A stretch of DNA of 64,000 bases from Oleispirillum sp965228165 (GTDB lineage Bacteria; Pseudomonadota; Alphaproteobacteria; Rhodospirillales; Rhodospirillaceae): the NCBI GenBank assembly GCA_965228165.1, contig CBDDHB010000003.1, forward strand, positions 1,178,001 to 1,242,000, in the 5' to 3' direction. Below the pieces are notes generated by a model. The model was not told the origin of the DNA. It worked only from the letters and a program-made list of their open reading frames with translations, and searched no databases. Numbering within the stretch: the first letter of the stretch is position 1; the number at the start of each line of letters is the position of its first letter. Shown piece after piece: positions 15,511 through 24,393 of the stretch. The position numbers and the translations under genes were made by a program.

Positions 15511-16315
15511 AACCCCGCCGCTGGTTCTGATTCTGGGCGGCACCGCCGACGCCGCCGCGATCGCCCGCCGTCTGGCCGCCGAAAGGCCGGATCTGGACGT
15601 GCTGACCTCCCTCGCCGGACGGGTGAAAACGCCGCGAACCCCGCCGGGGCGGCTGCGGGTCGGCGGCTTCGGTGGCGTGGCGGGCCTGGCCGCCTTCCTG
15701 CGCGAGGCCCGCGTCGCGGCGGTGATCGACGCCACCCATCCCTTTGCCGCGCGAATCTCCGCCAACGCCCGCGCCGCCTGCGACGCGGCGGGGGTGCCGC
15801 GCCTGCAAATCCGGCGACCGGAATGGCCCCGCCATCCGGAGGATCGCTGGATCGAGGTGGATACGACCGAGGACGCCGCCCTCCGCCTGCCCGGGATCGG
15901 CCGCCGCGCCTTCCTGACCGTCGGGGTCGGGGAACTCGCTCCCTTCGCCGATCTGCCGGGGGTCTGGTGTCTGGTGCGGGTGGTCGATCCGCCCGCCGCG
16001 CCGCTGCTCAACGGTCCGCACCTGACGATCGCGGCGCGCGGTCCCTTCGCCGAGGCCGACGACGCCGACCTGATGCGTCGGCACGCCATCGACGTGCTGG
16101 TCACCAAGCATGCGGGCGGCGAGGCCACCCAGGGCAAGCTGGCGGCGGCGCGCAAGCTGGGGATTCCGGTGCTGATGATCCGCCGCCCGCCCGCCGAGCC
16201 CGGCGACGCCGCGCCGCCGGAAGCGGCGACGGACTGGGTCGGAAACCTCCTGAAACGATGGGGCCGGTCTTGCGACCGGCCCCATCGTTTCCGTTCGGCG
16301 CGCGCAGGCTACTGA
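15497..16315 (+). CDS. cobK: Precorrin-6A/cobalt-precorrin-6A reductase
   Basis: The 272-residue product starts LVLILGGTADAAAIARRLAA (NADPH-binding) and contains TSLAGRV, GGFGGVAGLAAFL, VIDATHPFAARISANA and the C-terminal DVLVTKHAGGEATQGKLAAARKLGIPVLMIRRP, all typical of CobK/CbiJ, which reduces the corrin macrocycle in cobalamin synthesis. The start overlaps cbiD by 14 bases. The normal family end is reached around residue 255; the last codons run through a perfect 18-bp terminator stem, giving an odd Arg/Ser/His-rich tail. The natural stop may have been lost by a small change just before the stem. Confidence 0.9.
   Translation: MPQAETPPLVLILGGTADAAAIARRLAAERPDLDVLTSLAGRVKTPRTPPGRLRVGGFGGVAGLAAFLREARVAAVIDATHPFAARISANARAACDAAGVPRLQIRRPEWPRHPEDRWIEVDTTEDAALRLPGIGRRAFLTVGVGELAPFADLPGVWCLVRVVDPPAAPLLNGPHLTIAARGPFAEADDADLMRRHAIDVLVTKHAGGEATQGKLAAARKLGIPVLMIRRPPAEPGDAAPPEAATDWVGNLLKRWGRSCDRPHRFRSARAGY
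16252..16291. terminator. Strong two-way intrinsic terminator between cobK and the BI-1 gene
   Basis: A perfect 18-bp inverted repeat (GAAACGATGGGGCCGGTC and its complement) closes on the loop TTGC. It has A/T bases at the foot (CGTTTCC on the plus side, TTTC on the minus side), so it can act for both converging genes. It lies inside the last codons of the cobK frame. Confidence 0.8.
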
Positions 16316-17061
16316 TTCCGGTTGCCCATAAAGCGCAGCATGATCAGGAACATGTTGATGAAGTCGAGGTAGAGCGACAGTGCGCCCATGATCGCGGTCT
16401 TCTCGGCGGCGGCGCCGTCGCCCTGGACCATGAAGTACATCGACTTGATCTTCTGGGTGTCGTAGGCGGTTAACCCGGCGAAGACCAAAAGGAACATCGC
16501 CGACAGGGCGAGGTCGAGCACGGTGCTTTGCAGGAACAGGTTGACCAGCATCGCCACCAAGCCGCCGATCAGGCCCATCATCAGGAACGAGCCCATCCCC
16601 GACAGGTTGCGCTTGGTGGTGTAGCCGTAAAGGCTCAACCCAGCGAAGGCGGCGGAGGTGATGAAGAACACCCGCGCGATCGAGGTCGAGGTGTACATCA
16701 GGAAGATGTAGGCCAGCGACGCGCCGACCAGACCGGCATAGGCCCAGAACACCGTCTGCGCGGTCCTCACCTGCATCGTCTGAATCTTCATGCCCAGGAA
16801 GAATACCAGCGCCAGGGGAGCGAACATCACCACGTAGCCCAGGGCGTTGGGCTGCACCGCGCCGCGCGGCGTCACGGTGTACATCAGGTTGAGCAGGGCA
16901 GGGGTATGCGCCACGATCCAGGCGACCAGGCCGGTGACCGCCAGGGCCGAAGCCATGTAGTTGTAGACTTTCAGCATGTAGGCGCGCAGGCCCTGATCGA
17001 CGGCTTCCGCCGCCGCCGTGCGGCCCATCGTCGCGAAACGCGGGTCGGTGTACATCGTCAT
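16309..17061 (-). CDS. Bax inhibitor-1 family membrane protein (YccA/YbhL-like)
   Basis: A 250-residue protein with seven hydrophobic segments and family motifs YMASALAVTGLVAWIVA, VFWAYAGLVGASLAYIF, ARVFFITSAAFAGLSLYGY, GLTAYDTQKIKSMYF and the C-terminal ALSLYLDFINMFLIMLRFMG. Bacterial BI-1/TMBIM proteins are inner-membrane, pH-sensitive calcium-leak channels in the studied examples (BsYetJ); the role here is inferred only from family. The ATG at 17061 has GAGGACG upstream; an ATG two codons later is also possible. Single gene, convergent with cobK. Confidence 0.9.
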   Translation of the reverse strand: MTMYTDPRFATMGRTAAAEAVDQGLRAYMLKVYNYMASALAVTGLVAWIVAHTPALLNLMYTVTPRGAVQPNALGYVVMFAPLALVFFLGMKIQTMQVRTAQTVFWAYAGLVGASLAYIFLMYTSTSIARVFFITSAAFAGLSLYGYTTKRNLSGMGSFLMMGLIGGLVAMLVNLFLQSTVLDLALSAMFLLVFAGLTAYDTQKIKSMYFMVQGDGAAAEKTAIMGALSLYLDFINMFLIMLRFMGNRNQ

Positions 17062-17194
17062 CGTCGTCCTCTCGTGCAAACGGGGTGAATCGCGTCCACC
17101 ACGGAAAAGGACATGTGGTGGCGCGAGACGCGGCGCAAGTATGCCACGTTGAAATGTCAAAGCAACCGCAACCCGCGGAAAGCCTGGGTCATGG

Positions 17195-19650
17195 TCAAAG
17201 ATGGCGCAGCCGCTTCGCCGGACGGGCGGACAGCACCCGCGCCGCCAGCGCCAGCCCGGCGGTCAGCGCGGCGGCGCTGCCCGCCGCCGCCGCGACGCCG
17301 CCGCGACGCCGCCGACGATGCCGCCGACGATCAGGAATTCCCAGGCGGTGACCCGCATCAGGTCGCGGCGCCGCGCCCCCAGCACCTTCAGCACCACCGC
17401 CTGGTCGAGGCGCTCGCCCAGACCCGCCGCGACCGCGCCCGCCAGCACCAGCAGACCGGCGGCCAGGGTGATCGCGGTGACCGCCAGAACGGCGCGTCCG
17501 CCCGCGTCGGACAGGCCCTGCACCCGTTCCAGCACGTCGGCGACGCGAATCGCCGAAACGTTGGGCAGGGCGTCGGCGATGCGGCGTTCCAGGGCGGCCT
17601 CGCCCTCGGGCGGCACCTTGACGGTGGCGATTCGGGTGTGCGGCGCGCCGTCCAGCACGCCGGGGGAGAAGACGAAGGCGAAGTTCATCGCCAGGGAGGC
17701 CCAGCGCACCGCGCGGGTGTTGGCGACGGTGGCGGCGATCTCGCGCCCCAGGACGTTGATGCCGACGGTGTCGCCGATGGACAGGCCCAGGCCTTCGGCG
17801 ACGCCCTTTTCCACCGAGACCAGGGGGCGGTCGGGGACGCCGCTCCACCAGCTTCCGGCGACGATGTCGGCGCCGCGCGGCGGCAGGGCGGCGGCGGTGA
17901 ATCCCCGGTCGCCGGACAGCACCCAACGGACCTCGGGATCGACCGCGTCGGGGTCGGCGGGCCGTCCGCCCAGGCTGACCACCCGGCCGCGCACCATCGG
18001 CGCGTCGTCCTCGATCGCCGCGTCGGGGACGGCGGCGACCAGATCGGCGAAGGCCGCCGCCTGATCCGGCTGGATGTCGATGAAGAAATGGCTGGGGCGA
18101 TCGTCGCCGCGTCCGTTGCCGACCTGGGCGGAGACGTTGCCCTGCACCTCGGTCAGGGCGACCAGGGCGGTGGCGCCGAGGCCGAGCGCCACCACCATCG
18201 GCGCAAGGGCGGAGCGCTTGCGCCCCAGATTGGCCAGAGCAACCCGGGTCAGGGCGTCGCCGACGCGCGGCGCCAGCCGCGCCGCCGCCAGCCGGGTGAG
18301 CAGGGCGAGGCCGCGAAAGCATCCCAGCACCGCCGCCGCGCCGAGGGCGAAGCCCAGCCCCGACAGCGGCCGGTCGCCGGAGAACGCGGCGAGCCCGGTC
18401 AGGGCGACGGCCAGCAGGCCGAATCCGGCGACCGCCGGGAGGGACGGACGTCCGGCGCGCTCCCCCGAGACGTCGGCGAGCAGCAGGGCGGCGGGAACCT
18501 CGCGGCTGCGGGCGAGCGGCCACCAGGCGAACAGCGCGGCGACCAGTCCGCCCGCCAGGGCGGCGCGGGCGAGCGGCAACGGATAGAGCGCGGGAACCGG
18601 CTGGGCGGGCAGGGGAAGCCCGGGCGCGTCGGCGATCAGCGCCGCGACGGGCCAGGGGGCGAGGCCGCCCAGGAGCAGGCCGATCAGAATGCCGACCGTC
18701 GCCACGCCGCCGACCACCAGGGCGTGCAGGGCGACGATCTGGCGGTTGGTCGCGCCCTGCGATTTCAGGATCGCCAGGATCGGACGGCGGGTTTCCAGCA
18801 TCGCCGCCACCGCGCCGCCGACGCCGACGCCGCCGACCAGAAGGGCGGTCAGACCGGCCCAGGAGAGGAAGCGCCCGATGGTGTCGAGGAACCGTTGGGT
18901 TCCCGGCGCGGCGGCGTCCAGGCCGCGCAGCCGCCAGGTCTCGTCGGCCAGGGCGGCTTCCACCTCCCGGACCGGGATTCCCGGCGCGGCGACGCGCACC
19001 GCGTGGGTGATCAGGCTGCCGGGTCGCACCAGCCCGGTCGCCGCTAGGCCCGGAGCGGCGATCAAGACTCGCGGTCCGATGGCGAAGACCCGCGCCGCCG
19101 CGTCCGGTTCGGCGGAAAGGGCGGCGCGGATTTCGAACTCCGCCGCGCCGATCCGCACCCGGTCGCCGGGGGAAAGGTCGAGGCGGCGCAAAAGCTGCGG
19201 CGCCGCCGCGACGCCGAAGACGCCGCCCCGTTCGGCCAGGCTTTCGGACAGCGGCAGGGGAGGCTCCAGCCGCGCCGCGCCGACCAGGGGGTAGGCGTCG
19301 TCCACCGCCTTGACCTCGACCAGCAGGGCGCGGCCCCGGCCGTCGGCGCGCGACGCCATCGCCCGTGTCTCGGCGATTTCCGACAGGTGTCCCAGGCGGG
19401 ACAGGCGCTCGCGCTGGGGCTCGCTCAGGGGCAGATAAAGCCGCGCCGCCTCGATGTCGCCGCCCAGGAGGGCGCGGGCATCGCGCGTCAGACCCGCCTC
19501 CACCGAGGACACCACGCTGCCCGCCGCCGCCACCGCCGCCACTCCCAGGGCCAGCCCGGCCAGCAGCACCCGGAAGCCGGAAAATCCGTTGGCCAGTCCG
19601 CCGATCAGGTCGCGCGCCGCCAGCCGCAGCAGGGGGAAGGCGGCCCTCAT
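17195..19650 (-). pseudogene. ABC exporter permease, FtsX/YbbP-like, frameshifted near its 3' end
   Basis: The protein has an N-terminal helix (RVLLAGLALGVAAVAAAGSVV), a large periplasmic domain, then two FtsX units (FLSWAGLTALLVGGVGVGGAVAAMLETRRPILAILKSQGATNRQI and the C-terminal AVTAITLAAGLLVLAGAVAAG...RRRDLMRVTAWEFLIVGG). This is the YbbP class of putative lysophospholipid/lipoprotein exporters. After VGGIVGGVAA a perfect 11-bp tandem duplication (17286-17307) shifts the frame, and the visible product ends in an arginine-rich tail. Without the duplication the last helix AALTAGLALAARVLSA is read to 17195, giving 814 residues. The start overlaps the ATPase stop (ATGA). Loss of the last helix may inactivate it. 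Confidence 0.85.
17286..17307. repeat. 11-bp perfect tandem duplication inside the ABC permease
   Basis: GCCGCGACGCC occurs twice in a row. It lies in codons for the helix after VGGIVGG and changes the frame; deleting one copy restores the family C-terminus to 17195. Confidence 0.9.
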
Positions 19651-20354
19651 GCCGTGCCGTCCGTGACGATGCGACCGTCCCGCATCCGCACGATCCGGTC
19701 GCAGCGCGCCGCCAGGGCCTCGTCGTGGGTGATCAGGACCAGGGCGGCGTTCCGCTCGGCGCAGGTGGACAGCATCAGGTCGGCGACGGCGCGGCCGCTG
19801 TCGCTGTCCAGGTTGCCGGTGGGCTCGTCGGCGAGCAGCAGGGAGGGGCGGGGCGCCAGGGCGCGGGCCAGGGCGACGCGCTGCTGTTCGCCGCCGGACA
19901 GGCGCGACGGCAGGTGGGTCAGGCGATGCTCCAGGCCCACCGCCGCCAGGGTCTCGGCGGCGCGCGCCCGCGCGCCGGAGATCCCCGCCAGGTCCAGCGG
20001 CACGGCGACGTTGTCCAGCGCGGACAGGGTGGGGATCAGGTGGAACGCCTGGAAGACGATGCCCACCCGACCGCGCCGAAACGTCGCCAGGGCGTCCTCG
20101 TTCATTCCGGAAAGGTCCGCTCCCGCCACCGCGACGCGGCCCCGCGTCGGACGCTCCAGACCGCCGATCAGCATCATCAGGGTGGACTTGCCGGAGCCCG
20201 AAGGCCCCAGCACCGCCACCCGTTCGCCGGGTTTGATCGCCAGGTCGATATCGTTCAGGATGGTCAGGGGTCCGGCCTCGGTCGGCGCGTCGAACCCCAC
20301 CCGTTCCAGGTGCACCGCCGGGGGCGCTTCCTCCGTCGTCCGAGGTGACTCCAT
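19647..20354 (-). CDS. ABC transporter ATP-binding protein (YbbA/LolD-like)
   Basis: A 235-residue ATPase with Walker A LGPSGSGKST, Q-loop VFQAFHLIPTLSALDNVAVPL, signature LSGGEQQRVALARAL, Walker B LLLADEPTGNLD and the H-loop ITHDEALA. The sequence type (LolD/MacB/YbbA group) and the following FtsX-like permease indicate a lipid or lipoprotein exporter. The ATG at 20354 has AAGGA upstream. It is divergent from tesA, and the two start codons overlap by two bases on opposite strands. In E. coli ybbA, ybbP and tesA are likewise neighbours, so the arrangement is conserved. Confidence 0.92.
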   Translation of the reverse strand: MESPRTTEEAPPAVHLERVGFDAPTEAGPLTILNDIDLAIKPGERVAVLGPSGSGKSTLMMLIGGLERPTRGRVAVAGADLSGMNEDALATFRRGRVGIVFQAFHLIPTLSALDNVAVPLDLAGISGARARAAETLAAVGLEHRLTHLPSRLSGGEQQRVALARALAPRPSLLLADEPTGNLDSDSGRAVADLMLSTCAERNAALVLITHDEALAARCDRIVRMRDGRIVTDGTA

Positions 20355-21003
20355 GACCGTCCTTCGCCGTTGTCGCGGCTTTCTCGCCGCCGTTCTGTGC
20401 GTCTGCGCCGTGGCCGCGCGGGCCGAGGCGCCGTTGGAAATCCTGGCTTTCGGCGACAGCCTGACCGCCGGGTACGGTCTTTCGCAAGACCAAGCCTTCC
20501 CCCGCGTTCTGGAGCGTCGCCTGACCGAGATGGGGTGGACGGTGCGCGTGCGCAACGGCGGGGTTTCCGGCGACACCACGGCGGGCGGGCGGGCGCGCCT
20601 GGCCTGGATGCTGGAACCGCCGCCCGACGCGGCGATCCTGGAACTGGGGGCCAACGACGCCCTGCGCGGACTGCCCCCCGCCCAGGCGCGGGACAATCTG
20701 GCGGCGATCCTGGCCGAGATGAAAACCCGCCGCATCCCGGTGCTGATCGCCGGAATGCTGGCGCCGCGCAACCTGGGCGAGGCCTATGCCCGGGAATTCG
20801 ACGCGATCTATCCGGCGCTTTCCCGCGAGTTCGGCGCGCCGCTGTATCCCTTCTTCCTCGACGGCGTGGCGGGCGATCCGGCCCTGGTGCTCGCCGACGG
20901 CCTGCATCCCAATGCGCGCGGGGTGGAGGAGATCGCCCGCCGCATCCTGCCCGACGCGGCGCGCTTGGCCGAGGCCGCCCGCGCCGCGAGGGCGGCGCGA
21001 TGA
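20353..21003 (+). CDS. tesA: Periplasmic arylesterase/lysophospholipase TesA (SGNH hydrolase)
   Basis: A signal peptide (RRCRGFLAAVLCVCAVAARAEA) precedes an SGNH hydrolase: block I FGDSLTAGYGLS with the catalytic Ser, block II NGGVSGDTTAGG, block III LELGANDALRG and block V DGLHPNARGVEEIA with Asp/His. The 216-residue protein should act on acyl esters and thioesters in the periplasm. A GAGGTG site precedes the ATG. The stop overlaps the thpR start (ATGA), indicating co-translation. Divergent from the YbbA/YbbP-like exporter. Confidence 0.92.
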   Translation: MTVLRRCRGFLAAVLCVCAVAARAEAPLEILAFGDSLTAGYGLSQDQAFPRVLERRLTEMGWTVRVRNGGVSGDTTAGGRARLAWMLEPPPDAAILELGANDALRGLPPAQARDNLAAILAEMKTRRIPVLIAGMLAPRNLGEAYAREFDAIYPALSREFGAPLYPFFLDGVAGDPALVLADGLHPNARGVEEIARRILPDAARLAEAARAARAAR

Positions 21004-21566
21004 TCCGCCTGTTCGTCGGTCTGGGCCTGCCGCCCGCCTGCCGCGAACGGCTGGCCGCCCTGGCCCACGGGCCGCCCGGCGCGCGCTGGGTGGCGCCGGA
21101 GAACCATCACCTGACGTTGGCCTTCGTCGGCGAGGTGGAGATCGACCGCGCCGAGGCCCTGGCCGAAGCCCTGGCCGGAATCGTTCACCCGGCGGTGGAG
21201 GTGCGGCTGTCCGGCCTCGGCCTCGCCGGGGACGCGCACCGCGCCCGCACCCTGTGGATGGAGGCGGCGCGCACCCCGTCCCTGGTCGAGTTGCAGGCGC
21301 GGGTGGTTCGCGCCTGCCGCGCCGCCGGATGCCCGCCGGAAGCCCGGCGGTTCGCCCCCCACGTCACCCTGGCGCGTTTGCGCGCCGCCGATCCGGCGCG
21401 GGTGCAGGCCTGGCTGTCCGAATCGGGCGCGGCGGGGTGCGAGCCCTTCCTCGCCGAGGCCTTCGCGCTTTATTCCAGCCGCTTGCGTCCGGAAGGGTCG
21501 GTCTACGCCGAGGAAGCGCGCTTCCCGCTTGGAGAGGCCGGGGGCGACGCGCTACCATCGGCGTGA
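21000..21566 (+). CDS. thpR: RNA 2',3'-cyclic phosphodiesterase (2'-5' RNA ligase family)
   Basis: A 188-residue 2H-phosphoesterase beginning MIRLFVGLGLPPACRERLAAL. The two HxTx motifs are present: HHLTLAFVGEV and APHVTLARLR. ThpR opens 2',3'-cyclic phosphates and can join 2'-5' ends in vitro; its physiological role is unclear. The start overlaps the tesA stop by ATGA, and the sirtuin gene follows 19 bp later. Confidence 0.9.
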   Translation: MIRLFVGLGLPPACRERLAALAHGPPGARWVAPENHHLTLAFVGEVEIDRAEALAEALAGIVHPAVEVRLSGLGLAGDAHRARTLWMEAARTPSLVELQARVVRACRAAGCPPEARRFAPHVTLARLRAADPARVQAWLSESGAAGCEPFLAEAFALYSSRLRPEGSVYAEEARFPLGEAGGDALPSA

Positions 21567-21585
21567 CCAGAGGAAAGGCATCGCC

Positions 21586-22314
21586 ATGACCGAGTCCATC
21601 CCCACCATCGTCATCCTCACCGGTGCCGGAATTTCCAAGGAATCCGGCCTCGATACCTTCCGCGACAGCGACGGCATCTGGGCCAAGGGGCGGATCGAGG
21701 ACGTCGCCACGCCGGAAGGCTTCGCCCGCAATCCGACCCGGGTGCAGGAGTTCTATAACGCCCGCCGCGCCGGATTGAAGGACCCCAAGGTGGTGCCCAA
21801 CGCGGCGCACGAGGCGCTCGCCCGTCTGGAACGGGAGTGGCCGGGCGAGGCGCTGCTGGTCACCCAGAATATCGACGACCTGCACGAACGCGCCGGAACC
21901 GGCAATCTGATCCACATGCACGGCGAACTGTTGAAGGTGCGTTGCGAATACTGCGACGCCCTGGTGCGCTGGGATGACGATCTTTTCACCTCCACCCCCT
22001 GCCCCCATTGCGGCCGCAAGGCGGGTCTGCGCCCCCATGTGGTCTGGTTCGGCGAAATGCCGCTCGGCATGGACAAGATCTACGAGGCGCTCGACACCTG
22101 CCGTCTGTTCGTTTCCATCGGCATCTCGGGCAACGTCTACCCGGCGGCGGGATTCGTCCAGCACGTGCGCTATCGCGGCCAGGCCCACTCGGTGGAGCTG
22201 AACCTGGAACCCAGCCAGGGAACGCCGCTGTTCGACGAGGTGATCAACGGCCCCGCCACCGAGGTGGTGCCCGCCTTCGTCGATCGCATCCTCAAGGACG
22301 GCATCCCCGCCTGA
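21586..22314 (+). CDS. cobB: NAD-dependent protein deacylase, sirtuin CobB family
   Basis: Motifs of bacterial class III sirtuins are in order: TGAGISKESGLDTFRD, TQNIDDLHERAG, the catalytic HMHGEL, zinc cysteines in CEYC and CPHC, and RPHVVWFGEMPLG. The 242-residue protein removes acetyl or succinyl groups from lysines using NAD. It is a different protein from the cobyrinate synthase, also called CobB, at 56.4-57.7 kb. The ATG at 21586 follows AGGAAAGGC. The stop TGA abuts the stop of the convergent EamA gene, so the junction TGATCA serves both strands. Confidence 0.92.
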   Translation: MTESIPTIVILTGAGISKESGLDTFRDSDGIWAKGRIEDVATPEGFARNPTRVQEFYNARRAGLKDPKVVPNAAHEALARLEREWPGEALLVTQNIDDLHERAGTGNLIHMHGELLKVRCEYCDALVRWDDDLFTSTPCPHCGRKAGLRPHVVWFGEMPLGMDKIYEALDTCRLFVSIGISGNVYPAAGFVQHVRYRGQAHSVELNLEPSQGTPLFDEVINGPATEVVPAFVDRILKDGIPA

Positions 22315-23220
22315 TCAGACCGGGGGCGGCGCGGACACCGCCTTGCGGTGGACGATCGCCTCGCGCCGCATGATGTAGACCACCGAGGCGACGATCAGGC
22401 CGCCGCCCGCCAGGGTGGCGATCCCCGGTTCCTCGGCGAAAACCGCAAGCCCCAGGGCGGCGGCGAAGGGCAGTTGCAGGAAGTTGAAGGGCGCCACCAC
22501 CGAGGCCTCGCCCACCCGGTAGGCGCGGATGTACAGGTACTGTCCCAGGCTGCCCATGCCGCCGATCAGCGCCAGCCAGGCGAGTTGCGCCCCGTCGGGG
22601 GTCTTCCATACCGACAGCGCGGGCGGCAGGGTGGTGAGAATGGCGCTGGCCGAAAAGAACGCCAGGATGGCGAGCGGGCGGTCGGCGGCCGAAAGCTTTT
22701 TCACGCAGACCATGGCGAAGGCCATCGACAGCGCGCCGCCCACCGCCGCGAACGAGGCGGCGGAGAACCCCGCCGCGCCGGGGCGCGCCGCGATCACCAC
22801 CCCGGCGAATCCCGCCGCCGCCGCCAGACAGCGGTGCCAGCCCACCCGTTCCTTCAGCAGGAAGGGGGCGAGAGCCAGCAAGAACAGGGGCTGACTGAAC
22901 GACAGGGCGGTGGCGTTGGCGAGTGGCAGACGGGTCATCGCGTAAAAGAAGCACAGCATGGTGATGCCGCCGAACAGGGCGCGCAGGCCGTGCATTTTCA
23001 GGTTGTCGGTGCGGAACGCCGAGAACCCGCCCGCCGAGACGATCATCGGCAAGAGGGCGAGGAAGCCGAACACGGCGCGGAAGAAGGCGATCTCGAAACC
23101 GTGCAGGTCGCGCCCTACGGATTTGACCAGGGCGTTCATCGCCGCGAAGACAAGGGCGGCGACCGCCATCCACAGGGTGCCGCGCAGGTTTCCCGGGGCG
23201 CGGGCCAGCCAACCCAACAT
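22315..23220 (-). CDS. EamA-family (DMT superfamily) permease
   Basis: A 301-residue protein with ten hydrophobic helices in two EamA repeats: TLWMAVAALVFAAMNALVKS at the start, ALFGGITMLCFFYAMTRLPLANATALSFSQPLFLLALAPFLLKERVGWHR ending the first repeat, and GSLGQYLYIRAYRVGEASVVAPFNFLQLPFAAALG in the second. Such proteins export small metabolites; the substrate cannot be told from sequence. Its stop abuts the sirtuin stop. It is read in the same direction as the LysR gene upstream, but about 87 bp separate them. Confidence 0.88.
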   Translation of the reverse strand: MLGWLARAPGNLRGTLWMAVAALVFAAMNALVKSVGRDLHGFEIAFFRAVFGFLALLPMIVSAGGFSAFRTDNLKMHGLRALFGGITMLCFFYAMTRLPLANATALSFSQPLFLLALAPFLLKERVGWHRCLAAAAGFAGVVIAARPGAAGFSAASFAAVGGALSMAFAMVCVKKLSAADRPLAILAFFSASAILTTLPPALSVWKTPDGAQLAWLALIGGMGSLGQYLYIRAYRVGEASVVAPFNFLQLPFAAALGLAVFAEEPGIATLAGGGLIVASVVYIMRREAIVHRKAVSAPPPV

Positions 23221-23307
23221 GGTTCGTCCGATTCCGGAAAAAGGCTCCCGACCGATTCGTGAGCCTTCATACCATCCGTCGGACGCCGCCGGATGGCAAC
23301 CCCCCGG

Positions 23308-24267
23308 TTACGGGTCCGCGTCGTCGACGCCGTCGAGGGAGAGCATCGGGTGGCCGGAAATCTCCCGCTTCCAGGCCGCGACCTCTTCCAGCAGCCAGTC
23401 GCGGAAGGCGCGGATCTTGGGGTTGTCCTCGTCCCCTTTCGGGCAGACGAAGCGATAGGCGTGGCGATGCACCACCCGCAGCGGGAACGGCGCGGCCAGA
23501 CGCCCCACCATCAGGTCGCGGGCGACCAGCGGGGTGCGTCCCAGGGCGATGCCGACGCCGTCCACCGCCGCTTGCAGGCTCATCGCCGAATCGAAGAAGG
23601 CGGGACCGGTATGGGTGTCGAACCCGCCCACCACCCCGGCCTTTTCCAGCCAGTCGTTCCAGTCGATGTATTCGTCCTGAAGCAGGGTGTGGAAGCGCAG
23701 GTCCTCGGGCCGCCGCAGGGGCGGCGTGCCGCCGATCAGGTGCGGCGCGCAGACCGGAAAGATGTGTTCCCGCATCAGCATCTCGCCGTAGAGGTCGCGC
23801 CGCGTCGCCGGGGTCCCCCAGTGCCCCAGGCGAATCGCCGCGTCGACGCCTTCGCGGGAGAAGTCCACCGGGGAAAAGCTGGTGTGCAGGCGCAAATCGA
23901 TGTCGGGGTGGCGCTGCCGGAAGCGGCCGATGCGCGGCACCAGCCAGCGCGCCGCGATCGACGGCAGGACGCTGATCGTCAGGATGCCCGCCTTCTGGTG
24001 GCGGCCGCCCAGGCGGCGGGTCGCCTCGGCGATGGTTTGCAGCGCCTGGCGCACCGGCACCGCGTATTCCTGCCCGGCGTCGGTCAGCAGCAGGGCGCGG
24101 TTCATCCGCTTGAACAGGCGGACCTCCAGGATCGCTTCGAGCTGGCGGATCTGCTGGCTGACCGCCGCCTGCGTCACGTGCAGTTCGCGCGCCGCCAGGG
24201 TGAAGCTCAAATGGCGGGCGGCGGCCTCGAAGGTGCGCAGCATGGCAAGCGGCGGGGTGCCGGGCAT
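23308..24267 (-). CDS. LysR-type regulator, GcvA-like
   Basis: A 319-residue protein with an N-terminal winged helix (AMLRTFEAAARHLSFTLAARELHVTQAAVSQQI) and a GcvA-like effector domain (VVARDLMVGRLAAPFPL, YRFVCPKGDEDNPKI). GcvA-group regulators in alphaproteobacteria often sit next to and control small DUF1127 genes or metabolic genes. Here the divergent neighbour is a DUF1127 gene, and the dyad ATAAGTAATGCTTAT lies 13 bases before this start, well placed for autorepression and control of the neighbour. The ATG at 24267 gives the family N-terminus. Confidence 0.9.
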   Translation of the reverse strand: MPGTPPLAMLRTFEAAARHLSFTLAARELHVTQAAVSQQIRQLEAILEVRLFKRMNRALLLTDAGQEYAVPVRQALQTIAEATRRLGGRHQKAGILTISVLPSIAARWLVPRIGRFRQRHPDIDLRLHTSFSPVDFSREGVDAAIRLGHWGTPATRRDLYGEMLMREHIFPVCAPHLIGGTPPLRRPEDLRFHTLLQDEYIDWNDWLEKAGVVGGFDTHTGPAFFDSAMSLQAAVDGVGIALGRTPLVARDLMVGRLAAPFPLRVVHRHAYRFVCPKGDEDNPKIRAFRDWLLEEVAAWKREISGHPMLSLDGVDDADP

Positions 24268-24279
24268 GGGGTTCCTCGC

Positions 24280-24294
24280 ATAAGTAATGCTTAT
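24280..24294. promoter_or_regulatory. Likely LysR-type operator
   Basis: The perfect dyad ATAAG-N5-CTTAT lies between the divergent LysR and DUF1127 genes, 13 bases upstream of the LysR start. It has the T-N11-A layout of LysR-type sites and is strikingly AT-rich for this genome. Probable target of the adjacent regulator (inference). Confidence 0.6.
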
Positions 24295-24393
24295 CCGATG
24301 ACGACGAAGTATCGTTTGTCGGCTTCCCCCCGTCAATCCTATGATCAAGCATCGATGAAAGACGAGAGAAGCCCTCGAGAAAGGAGGCTGAAG

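Noticed and set aside
13057..16155. Long open minus-strand frame across cobA, cbiD and cobK
   Set aside because: It reads cobA only in part out of phase and is Arg/Gly/Ala-rich elsewhere; the real genes on both strands explain the region.
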